This document shows positions 1 through 12,000 of a stretch of 43,327 bases of DNA, piece by piece. Made by a program: the position numbers and the translations under genes. Location: assembly GCA_032358255.1 (NCBI GenBank), contig JAULBX010026796.1:1-43327 (forward strand), read 5' to 3'. The notes beneath the pieces were generated by a model, which was not told the origin of the DNA, made no database searches, and saw nothing but the letters and a program-made list of their open reading frames with translations. Positions within the stretch are counted from its first letter, which is position 1. Each line of letters starts with the position of its first letter. The stretch is from Heterotrichella gracilis. Lineage: Eukaryota > Sar > Xanthophyceae > Tribonematales > Xanthonemataceae.

Positions 1-3000
1 CCCGCCCTCCGAGTCTCCAAGCTCGACTACGACCTCGACCCCTCCCCCCCACCCGCCGCCGCCGTTCGCGACACCACACCCCCCACCATCACCCTGCTGG
101 GCCCCACCACCGCCACCATCACCCAGGGGATGCGGTTCCAGGACACAGGCGCCAGTGCGGTGGATGATGTGGATGGCAGCCTGGCGGGGGTGCGGGTGGC
201 GGGGCTGCAGGGGGTCAACACAATGCAGGTGCGGGAATAATATATCATGACAAAAGGAAACAATACAAAGCGTGCCACAAGTAAGATTCAATCAACATGG
301 CAGTTGCAGTTGTAGTCATGGTTGTAGTAGCGCTGTTGATGGTGTGGATGGCAGCCTGGCCAGGGTGCAGGGTTGGGAGGAAATATTGTTTTGCGGACAA
401 GGAAATGATAAATGCGTGACTCACGGTTGAACCGTATAGGAACCACAATGACATGCTAGGACTGACATCCACACCATCCACAGCGCTATAATCACAGTGA
501 TAGTGTCATTGTGGTACCCACAATGATATGAGAGGATGTCAGTCGCCTTGAACTATAACCCCAACCCTTCCTCAACCCCCCTTCCTTCACCCCCCCAGGT
601 TGGCACTTACAACGTGACCTACACCGCCACAGACGCAGCAGGGAACAGCGCCACAGCCCTGCGCCAGGTGGTGGTGGTCCCCCGCTGCCAGGCACCGGAG
701 GCCATGTGCCCCGACACCTGCCAGTGCAGCACCTATGGGGTGTGCTTCCCCGCGGGGGCGGTGGGGGTGGTGTGTGAGGCGGCGGGGGGCGGGGGCATGG
801 CGGCTGCTGGTAAGGGCTGGGGCAAGGGAGGGGTGGGGTGCATGGTTATACTTGAAACCTGATTGTAAAAGTAAGAAATTAAAAATATACAAAACGCTTG
901 CTCAGCGGCACCTTTGATCCCCCCATAGGGTTTAGGGTTTAGGGTAGGATACAGGGTTTCAGGACCCAGCCAACAATTTGCTCACCGCCACCTCCTGCTT
1001 TGCCCCCTGCAGGCGGCCCCGACACCACCTCTCCGGTCATCGTGCTGCAGCCGGTGGGTACCCGCAACCAGCTGGCACTCACCACAGGCGGCGCATGGGT
1101 CACCATCACCAACATAACGGTTGGTAGGTCAAATCTAAAACCCTAAACCCTAATTTGAACGGTTAGTTGTGTAGCTGGCGCACTCGAGGAGGGGGGAAGT
1201 AGGGGGTTGTGCGTCAGGGCCATAGGTGCTAGGGATTGGAGGGTGTGGAGGCGGGTTCAGGGTTTTAGGGTTAAAACAGCGTGGCCAGGGCGGTGAGCAC
1301 GCCATACTGCTGGGGATAGTTATGGTAGCCACTGTGTCCGTAATCCGTTGAATATGGCCCAGCAGGATGTAAGGGGCTCAGATTGGTCAGATGGTGGGCT
1401 GACACTGGAGCTACCTCCAGCAGCTATTGAAGGAAGTCTGGAGTGCATGGCGTGGGGGACGACTTGGTGGCTGCATCCCACCTGGCGAGTACAGTGGCAA
1501 GGCCCAGGTGGCACACATGGTACTGTACCTGTATGGGTCAATTGGTGGGCTGCCACTTGGCAGCAGCTAGTGAAGCATAACACTGCATAGCATAAACCCA
1601 TGCGGCCACTGTTGGTGGGTGCGTCCCTCGTTGGCCCAGAATGGCACTGTACCCCATATGGTCAGGTGGGGGTCTGTGGGGTGCAGGTGATGCGTTCAGA
1701 GATGCATACCAAGCAGTGGATGACAGGGATGGCAACCTGACTTCCTCTGTGTCTGCTTTCGGTGGCGCCTCCCTTGACCCCAGCCAGCCCACACCCCCCC
1801 AGCAGCCCCACCTCATCACCTATGATGTGGCGGATGGGGCGGGCAACCGGGCTGCCACGCAGCGCAGGAGGGTCAACGTGGTGTGTCCACAGGTAGGGTG
1901 TAGGTGGGTGAGGATAAGGGTGCTAATAGGGGGGTGTTGGTGTCCATGAAGGGGTTCATGAACAGTGACATGCATGGGGCAAGGCAGGCCACCAGAATCC
2001 TGTTGTATAGCAGGTGAAACGACGAAGAAAATATGACTTTGAACGTTTGTAGAACGAAGAAGGCGTACACTGCACACTTGTATTCCCATCAAATCTGGTA
2101 GGGTTCCGGTTAGGGTTCGCCTGGGCTCTAAGTCGGCGGGCCCCGCACCCATAACTTTCGCCTCGCAGCCATCGCACCCGGGTCCCTCATAGTCCCCGAT
2201 CCTGCAAAGTATCGTCATACTTACCTGGCCGGCGTTTCACTGCGACCCCGTAGGCAGTGGACGGTTCGTTGCGGTCTGCATTGCACCCCGCAGACTGCTT
2301 CGGATGGGGCGCTCCAAGTGGGTGCACCCACGGCTTAATTTTTGGTAGGCCGTTGCTCGCGCACTGCGCGTCCTCGGCACCCCTCAACCACCACCACCAC
2401 AACGAAACCAACACATATCAACAACACAAACCCCACCATCAACGCAGCACCCACAAAGCTGATACCAGACGAGTGCCACGACCACTTCAGAAGATAGGCT
2501 AGACCGAAGAAATCAGAGGCACTCATACCTAACTAGTAGACCCGAATTAGGCCTTGGCAGACGCACCTTCTATGGTACTCAGAGCGCCATATAGACAGGG
2601 GTGGGGCGGGGCCATGTGCCCATATGCCCATGATGGCATGGCATGTGGCAGTTGCAGCCACACTGGACCACCTGCCCCCTTGCACGCCAGCTCTAGCTCT
2701 TGCACCAACTCTTGCTCTCACTCTAGCTCTAGCCTGCTGCCCACTTGCGCAATAGTTCAGGCTTGCTGGGCTGAACACGGAAAGCTGCAGCCCTGGTGGC
2801 CGTGCGCCATGCCATCAACCCAGGGATGCTGCCCCTGTCCTAGAAAGTTTCCCCATGGTTCTCTGCGCCGCAGCGGGGTACTCTGTATCATTCTATTAAA
2901 TTTCATCAACCCTTCCTGGGGCTGTTGTGGCTGGTGCTCAACCAGGCTGGGTCACTAACTACACTACACTCACGGCCACGCTGGCAAGGCATGGCAAGGA

Positions 3001-6000
3001 AAGAAGGAAAGAAGGAAAGGGGTCGCGCAAAGGCGGAAGGGCCACTGGCTCGCACCAGGACACCGACAATGGTTTCAACTCATTAGGGAGCCTCGCTCCA
3101 GAGCCTCACCAGGGTCTCAACCCCCAACACTGACTACCAAACCCTTCACCCAAACCCTAAACCCTAAAGCGCACCCCGTTCCCCGCTGCAGTCCCAGCGC
3201 CTGTGCCTACCCAGCGACGGCACCCCCCCCTACTGCAGCACCAGCCAGGGGCTGTGTGTGGCACCCACATCCCACCTGCCCACCACCATGCCCCCCCTGC
3301 CTGTGCTGCAGCTGCTGGGTCCCTCCCAAGTGGTGGTGATTCAGGGTGTGGGGTACCAGCGGTGTGCGCCCAGCACCCCACTGACCACGAGTTGTGAGAG
3401 GTATGCTGGTGGGGCAGAATGATGGGCTTGTATTTGGTGAGGGAATGATGCGCTGCATGGTGGGGCGGATGGGTTTGTCACATACTGTACGTTGTGAGGG
3501 GAGGATGATGATGTGCCTGCATGATGGGTGGAGTGAGGTACGGGGTGGATCAAGGGTAATAACATTTTAATAAGAGAATAAATGCGGTAGTCCTTACTAT
3601 TATCTTATGATTCTTAGTGTGGGTTGAGGTACCCAAGAAGAGGCAATCTTGAATCGCATGACATGTCCTTCTCACCCTGCAGGGGTGCCAGCGCCTCCCA
3701 GCAGCAGGATGGGCCCCTCACCGCCCGCATAGAGGCCTGCTCAAATGTAACCACCAGGTAAGGGAATGGCGCATGGCACAATGGCCCACGATGGCCCCCC
3801 GCTGCCATGAAACTTGAGCTTGCAATAATGGAAATGCATTTCTGCCCATCATGTGCGCCGCGTCCATGCCGCGTCCCTGGAACGCGTGTTGAACAGCGCA
3901 GCACGCAGCGCCAAGGAAAGCCACACAGCTTGAACGTAGCTGAACAAAATTACAATCAACAATGCCTCCTTCGCACCAACGCCCTTATACTGAGACATTA
4001 CCCGCCGGGATCTATCCGCATCTGTTGGTTATTGCCATGCATTATCATTGTACTCTTATTGATCTGTTTTATTTCTTTTATTTATGTATTATTTCATTTT
4101 GCACGTGCCGTGGCCAGGTGGCTGTGGCGCGACGCGGGCCTGTCTGGCTGCAATTTGGACCCCTCAAGGCCAGGGGTGTACAACATCACATTCAGCGTGG
4201 CGGACAGCCTGGGGCGCACCGTCAGCGCCACACGCACAGTCACAGTGCGCGCACAGTGCCCGGCGGGGGAGGTGGCCTGCGCGGATCAGGTCCCAGAAAA
4301 CCCTAAACCCTACAGCACTTTACCTTGACCCCTCACAATGCACATAGGTGCCTAACACCTCTCGCAATGTGGGTGGATCAATTCTACCTTGAACTCTACA
4401 TCCTACTGCAATCAACCACGGGGTTTTGACCCCTCAACCCTAGCAGCCCTTATCCCACCTGATATGCCCTTCAAATCCCTCCTTACATGCCTTAGTCCCC
4501 ACCCGGTGCACCTGCATATTTACCTGGCGGCCGGCAAACCCCACCTAGGGTGTTGTGATCTCCACTCAATGGGCTACAATCCCCACAAGTTACACCCAAA
4601 TCCCCACCCCAATCCTCAGGTCACCTGCAGCAGCGGTGGAGTGTGCCTCAGCAGCCTCTCAGCCCCCACCAGGGCCTCCCCAGCGGCTGTGGTGGTGCTT
4701 CCACCCCCCACCCTCCAGCTGGTGACCTCGGCTGCGCTGCCAGCGGTGGTGCAAGTGCGGCAGGTGAGGGCTGGGGTGGGGTGCGGGGTTGGCTGTGGGG
4801 GGTTCGGCAGGACTTTGTAAGCGTTTGCATTGAATTTCCCTCCCGTCTTGATGGGCAGCAAGTGATATGCATGGATGTGCAATGGTTTACCTGGCTTGTA
4901 CATCCAATTGCACTCATGTGGAGAGATGTGCATTACTCAACCACGTCTTGACACATCCATTTGGTCACTAATGGCAGGCGTGGTGGCAATGTACCATTTA
5001 ATTATCATTCATTATTGTATTATTTTGCATAAAATTCCCTATTTATCCCGTGGCAGGGGTACGCATACACAAGCTGCGCATCCGGCCAGTCTCCCACCGC
5101 CGCCTCCCCCTGCGACCTGGGAGCAACAGCGCTCGATGGCAAGGGGAGGAACCTCACCAGCCAGGTACTCGCATGCCCACCCGCCACCTGCCTCTCCACA
5201 GGCGCGTGCTCCACCTACCTCTTCCAGTCAGCCGGCGTGGGAGGGTGCGGGGTCAACACCGAGCAGCCAGTGGGGACCCAAATTGACATCGCATTTGTGG
5301 TATTTGATGGGAGCATGCCGCCACAGAGCGCTACTGTGCTGCGGCAGCTGGTGGTTGCGGCCAGATGTGCGAGTGGGTTGGCGGAGTGTGCGACTGCCAG
5401 GGGGCCGGTGTGCAGCTCCGTGCCCTGTGTGCTGCTGTAAGTTTTCTTGTTTTTTTTTCCCTGTGCCCTGTGCGCTGCTGTTATTATTATTCTTTTCTAT
5501 TTTCCTGTGTCCTGTGCGCTGCAAATTTTCTTTTCTTCTTTTGCTGTGCCCTGTGCGCTGCCATTAAGTGCATTCCTTGGCATTCAAACACGCGTGGTAC
5601 ACTCATGTAAGTGCATACATGTGAGTACCATAGCACATGTGGTGAACGTCCTGCAAAATAGTAACCTGGGGGCATTGTACTCACATTTGCTTTTTGGAAA
5701 ACACATCGCCCTAATTACAAACCCTGCACCCTGTCCATGCAGGAGCCTCCTGGGTAGCTCCCAGCCAGCAGCCGGCAAGCCCACCCTCACGCTCTTTGAC
5801 ACCAACGCCACATCCTCCCTGCAAATCCCCATCAGCACCCCCTCCCCCACCCCCCTGCTCCCATGCACAGCATCTAACTCCACCGCCTGCTTTGCCGTGG
5901 CGGCATCTGTGGATGGCAGTGCGGATCTGTCCAGATCAATCAGAGCGGTGGACATCTCTTCATGCCCTGTAGGTAGGGAAATAAGGACACTGAAATGAAA

Positions 6001-9000
6001 TGTGTTACATTCCAAGAAACAAAAGTATACCTATTTTGTGAACAGGAGTGCAATGCCTTGCTCTTTGCTAATTCCTCTTCCATGATCAAAAGCATCATCA
6101 AACGTATATTGCAGAATGATTTAGTAAATCAGTAGAAATACTTTTCATATTTGTTTTTACTCGTCTGTTCATATTCACCCCCTGCCTCAGGGGTTGCGCC
6201 CTGTGCGGTGTGCGACATTGCGTTTGCCAACCTGGGGCTGTGCCCTGTGGGCAACTACAGCTACCGCTACGAGGTGTGGGACTACAACACATGGGAGTAT
6301 GCATCAGTGGTGCGGAGCGTGCAGGTGGTGCAGGAGTTCAAGGTGGTTATGGTACGTTGATATCAAGAAGAAAACAAATGACCCATTGTTCCAAACAGAT
6401 CATGCTTGAAAACGGCACTATGCTTTACATTTCAGTAGTAATATGGGTGGTATGTTTTCTCGCGTCAATGGCGCCGACGGCGGTTTGTTGCAATTCCCTT
6501 GGCACACGCTCAGCCTGCATGCAAGTGTGTGCATGGCTGGAATTGCCACTGCTGGGTGGTCCATCCATGATGGTTTCCTGATCCGCACATTGTCCATGGG
6601 TTTCAGAGCGTAGTCCTTAGCGCTTACTAAATGTGGATACTTTTTGCATTGAGTTCCTCTCACGCATGGAATGTGCAGGCCTTCAGCTTGCTGCTCAATG
6701 CCAGCAGCGCTACACTGAGCGATGCCCAGCAAGGAGCCACCACACTTTCCACCAATGTGTCCAGGGTCTACTCAGCAGTTTCTAATTCTCTTCTGGGCAG
6801 CCTGCTTGATGCAAACATCAGGCCGACGCAAGTCAATATTAGCAGCATCCAGGTAACTAAAAGATCCCATTGTTCCAACATTGACAAGATTAGGTCAAAC
6901 CCCTGGTGCTACTGAGAAGAAGTCCCATGGAAAATCTTGAAATTTCTCCATGTTGAAATCCTTAGGACATGGTCCATTTCCTGTGAGCCCACGCAGTGGT
7001 GTAAGTTCTTGTGTGCATGCAGGGTGGGGTGTCGGGTAGCGCTGATCCATTGATCAACATCACCCTCAGCTTACAGCTGCGGGCTCAGGTGGCACACACA
7101 AGCAGTGGCCCATCAACCCTCCTGGGTAGAAGGCTCATGTCTGCTGATTTCGATGGCTTGGAGGCCTCTGCGGAGCATCCATTACCGCCGCCAGCCAATC
7201 CATACGCTGCGTGCCACACACCTGGTTCTGGCTCTTTTTCTGAGTGTGCCCTGGCAGCAAGACAGAAACCTGACATGGGTCACGATGGCAGGCATCTCCT
7301 ACAGGCATATGGCAGTCATTCTGCTGTGGACATCATCCAGCAGCAGTTGGTGGACATATTCCAGCGGGGGCTCCCTGGGTTTAGCCAAATAGTGCAAGGA
7401 ATCTTCCCAGCTGCGTTTCAATCTGCTCCGGTGTCAAATACCTCAGTATCAGATGTTGCAGCAGTACAGCTGACCTCAGCAGTAGACGATCAGACAGCTG
7501 CGTTTGCTACGTTGCTTGGAAATCTGACCAGGCTGCAATCCAATCTGGATTTTCTCATGAATGCAACCAGGCAGCAATTTAACCCCGGGATTGAAACAGT
7601 GGATAAGATTTCAGCGGCTTGGCTGACACTTGTCAAGGGCTATGAACTGAACCAGGTAAGCCAAGGGCATGCATCGCGGCGCAATGGAAATGAATACGGT
7701 CCGCCGCAAAGGAAATGAATACGGTCCACCATGTTTGCAGTACCTCGTACCTCCACAAATAAACGGAGTCATTGATAAAATATGACATGGTCGACCATGT
7801 AATCTCGTTGGATCTCGTTGGATAGCATATACTGATACTGATGGATTCAAAAGTAAACATAATGACCACTGCCATGAATTAGTTTCAGTAATTAATTGCG
7901 TCAATGTTGCAGGCTGGCCTGAATGCCATGGTACAGAAGCTACCGCAAACCCTCACTGCATCTCCTACCTCAACCTCCAGCTTTGCATCTTTTTCTTCCA
8001 CATTGACTTCAGGCATCCAGTATGCCATCAACAGCGCAACTTCTTCGCTATACAGTGCAGCCAACCAGCTGGGTGTGGGTAGCGCATTTGTCACAGGCCT
8101 GCTGTCAGATCCTGACACGCAGTCAGCCTACTGTCAGATGGTTGGCACCCAGGGAGGGAGGGTGCAGTTGTGGTTCAGTTTGCTGAGCAATGTAAGCAGC
8201 AATGATGCAAATGACACAGCTACTGGGGTGTCAGCGGTTTCTTCTCTACTGTTGAGCAAGTATCAGAAGGTGGGTTGCCAACAGTATGCGTGTACATACT
8301 TGGTCGATGTTATTAGTACAACCCCTTGGAATCCATTCCGGTACCCCAGGCCTGTTTTGAAAGGCTGAAGCTAACTCTAGTGTGATAACCAACTTAAGAA
8401 TTGATTTTTGATGCAGTGGACTAGGCATGATGCCACCTGGGGCATCTTTCCATCAGCATTGAGCAGCGACAAGCCTGTGGAAGAGCTACGGACACGGAAG
8501 CGTTATGTGGGTAAGCAACCTGCCACTTGCATAGTGACTTTCTTGAGCACTGACATGCAGGATTGTAAATACTTGTATTACCTCTCCATTCATCATTTGG
8601 TAATTGTAGTCTGATGTAGTCAAATTGGTAATTGTGTTTATTGCACAGGTACCACAGGGAATAGGGTTGTGGGGGGAGTCTTCATCCACCAGCTTCGAGG
8701 AGATGTCAGCGTGGCTTGTGATGGCAGCTTCTCAGGTCTCACTTTCCTGTGCACCACCAACAGCAGCAGCGTGCAGTACCTCAACGATTGTGGTGCAGCC
8801 AATAGTACCAGCCCTGAGTTGGATCCAGGCTTTAAGACCCAAAACAAGGCACTTGATCCATTTGGTGTCGACCCAGTTTTCTTGGAGAGCTCCAACCTAT
8901 ATGATGCTTACATCGCAGCCCAAATGGCAAACTACTACAACACTGACAGCAAGGCAGCTGAGGTGAACATCTATGGCAAGCCATACGGGTTTTTCTTCCG

Positions 9001-12000
9001 CAAAGCTGGCAGGTTGCCGGATGGGATTCCCTTGTTGATCGACAGTATGCTCTCAGCCAGCAGTGCCAGCAAGCTGATGCAATACCTGGATGATGCCTAC
9101 TTCTTGGATGTCCTGACTCGCACGCTGGATATCCGCATTGTCACCCTCAACACAAAGCTCAATGTGTTTGGGTAAGTTGGGTCTTGTGTTTGCTATACAA
9201 TGCTCTGAGTGCATATGCATTTCCTCTGTATGGAATCACAATGATCACAGAGTAAGCACACAATCAAATCTCTGCGTGGGTGGCATCCGCCATGTCCTCT
9301 ATGCAGAGGGTAAAATTGTGTTGACTCTGTGCTTGTGTTTTGTTACCAATTCACCCGAATAACAAATGACCAAAAGTAGGTGTTCACCAGTATTATCATT
9401 GGAGATTTACAGACACAAGTGCATTCACTAAATTCTCATTCTGGATCCCTGCAGGTATGCAACCTTTGAGCTCAGTTGGAGGAAGTCTGGCGACATTATT
9501 GTGAGCGCACATCTGAAAGAGCTGCCCCAGCTGCACTACGATACCACCAGGCAGGGGCTGCAGCGCGGTTTTACTGACGTCATTCTGATGGTGCTAGTTG
9601 TTGGGCAGGCATGGTATGTGACTTCGAGTATCGTTGCCAAAGTCAGAGCGCTGTTGATGTTCCAGGTACGAGTATACACTGCTGTAAACGCAAATGGAAA
9701 TGCTTAAGCTCGAGTAGACCAACCTATGCGTTGTTTTGGCTGTCTACTGTCTTACAAAAATTCTTTTTGTATTAAAATTATTAAAATCAAAGTAGGACAG
9801 TACTTGGACAATTGTTACAGCCACGTCAAGAATGTAACGGCAGGTGTGAAATTGCTGCAGGAGCGGTTCAGCCTGTTTTGGATGCTGTTTGATGTCGTCA
9901 ACATGTTGGGTATGGTCCTGGTTGTGGCCATCTTCTGCACATATGCACGAGCTGCAGCCTTTCAGTTTGATGCCGATGGAAGCTATGATGTGTACGATGC
10001 AATTGACTTTGCGCAAGCACGCCTGCTGCTGCCTGCCAAGCAGGGAAATGGTTCTGTAAGCAAGGCTGGTCCAGGGGATCCTGGGAGGTGGATGCTGCCA
10101 GACAACAACACAGGTAATGTGACGTGAAAATGTGACTCAGTTTTCTTATGTGGTGATGCAGGTCTGGGAAAGGTCGACATTATTCTTTGTCCATTTTCTT
10201 TTCCTTTAAAATGTTATGTACAGTGTTTTTGGTAAAAATATATTGTTATACCATGGAAACAAGAAACTTCGAAGAAACAAGTAACCTGGAAGTTGTGTTG
10301 CAACCATAGTGACACACATTTTAGCAACATGGGCATCCCAGCAATTATGCTTGTATATTTGTCTCCCTCTGCAGGGCTTGACCGCCTGGCAGACATGTAC
10401 TCCAGCCTGGACCAGCTGTCCTCCCTCTCCACCGCCTACACCAGCATCCAGGGAGTGTGCCTCCTCATGATGCTGGTGCGACTGGTGCACATGCTGTCTG
10501 CCCAGAGGCGCCTATCTGTCATCACAACCACCCTCCTGGTGGCGCTCCCCCAGCTGGTGTATCTGACCATTGTGGTGCTGTCGGCGATGATCATGGTGGC
10601 TTCAATGGGCACGCTTGCGTTTGGACCCTCGTTTGGGGTGCTCAGCAGGCCGGAGCAGGCGGTTGCTGGTGAGGGCATGTAGTCCAAATCGCGATGTGTG
10701 TGTGGACATCTAAGCATCTACGTCCAGTAGCCAACAGATTTACTGCAACTAAGACTCTGATTTTCTGCATGTGCACTTCCACTGCATTGCTGTGGCCCCA
10801 GCCTGCCATCTGTGTGTAGGACAGGTTTGCATTGCCCAAGTACTGTCCAACGAGTCCACATGTGCAAATGCTGATGGAGTTGATGTGGCGCAGGTGTGTT
10901 CATGGAAATGATCAGTGGTCAACTGCAGCCAATTGTCGAGGATCTGCGGCGCTCAGACCAGATCCTATCCACAGTGCTGAGCCTTGCGGAAAACTTGGTC
11001 ACCATCCTTTGGTTCTACTTTGTGCCGGTGTTGACGATGTTCATCCTCTGGAGGTATGCTCACCATTCCACTTGAAACATGTGAACACATTCATTATAGG
11101 TGTGCTTTTTACTGAGTCTGGGCACCAGCAATTTAAAATTATTTTAAGAAAAATGTAAAATGCTGACGATGTTCATCCTCTGGAGGTATGCCCACCATTC
11201 CACATAGAACATGTGAACACATTCATTATGGGTGTGCTTTTGACTGAGTCTGGTCACGAGCAATAAAAAAAAGGTGTGCATTATGTTTGGATAATGTAGC
11301 CCTTCATATTTTTATCCTTGCTTACAAGATTTACAAGATTTAATTGACAGTTTGCTAGAAAATAATGCATTGTTTTGTAAAAATCACTCGGCACACCTTT
11401 ATGTATAGACCTAACATTTACATGATTGGTGTGCCCAGGTTTGTCCTGGCGGTGCTGGTCGATGAGTTCTCCCACCAAAACAAGTCCGCCAAGCACGCAC
11501 CAGGCATCCCTGCAGATGTGGCGCGCATTTTCCAGGAGCGCGTGGAGAAGGTGCTGTACAAGGCGCCCTCCAACCAGGAGATGCTGCACGTGGTCAGCAG
11601 GGCAGCCTACAAGAGGTGAGTGGCTGGCTTGCATCACGGTCACCTGATGGTCCATCACAAAGGCAGGCTGATCGGTGCTGGTGAGATCGCCATCTTCAAT
11701 ATTGTCAACCCTTCCTTCACGTCACAAGCATTTTATGTGAAATCAGACAGAGACTATTGTCAAGTGAGGCCCATATGGCAGGTTAAACTGACATATTCTG
11801 TGCCTGCTGTCCAGGCATGGGAGGAGGGAGAGCCTGATGAAATCAAAGCCTTATACAATATAGACAAGTCTAAGTGAGTCACATCTGGCACATCCAACTG
11901 ATACATATTCTGTGCCTGCTGTCCAGGCATGGGAGGAAAAGCGTGCTGGCTGTGGTGGCTCAGCGGGCCAACATTGCCATGAAATGGGCCAAGAACACCA

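Larger units (their letters stand above)
1..6351 (+). other. Ectodomain of the polycystin: tandem Ig-like (DUF5011/HYR-type) modules with Cys-rich linkers
   Basis: Residues about 1-709 of the visible protein. Each module starts with a short strand such as ITLLGPTTATITQG or PVLQLLGPSQVVVIQG, runs through an acidic VDDVDGSL or VDDRDGNL turn, and ends with a strand such as YNVTYTATDAAGNSA, ITYDVADGAGNRA or YNITFSVADSLGR followed by RxVxVxxxC. This is the layout of bacterial DUF5011 and animal HYR modules, which are extracellular adhesion-type Ig folds. Linkers are Cys-rich (CPDTCQCSTYGVCF, CPAGEVACADQ) and could be disulfide-bonded. Most modules are split by an intron in the middle and another in the linker, so the gene grew by repeated exon pairs. 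Later modules (exons 5057-6351) diverge and keep only the Cys spacing. At least four modules are visible, and more probably lie upstream. Confidence 0.8.

Noticed and set aside
1348-1601. Overlapping open frames in the 1124-1686 intron
   Set aside because: They have no domain signature and arise from GC-rich repeated intron sequence. The neighbouring exons join in phase without them.
2335-2526. Minus-strand frame with a Val-rich hydrophobic stretch beside U1
   Set aside because: It overlaps the U1 terminal hairpin, and the Val run comes from a CCA-repeat on the plus strand.
11817-11880. The upstream acceptor copy as the true exon start
   Set aside because: In the required phase it meets a stop after about 50 nt, whereas the 11926 acceptor gives a conserved charged helix.
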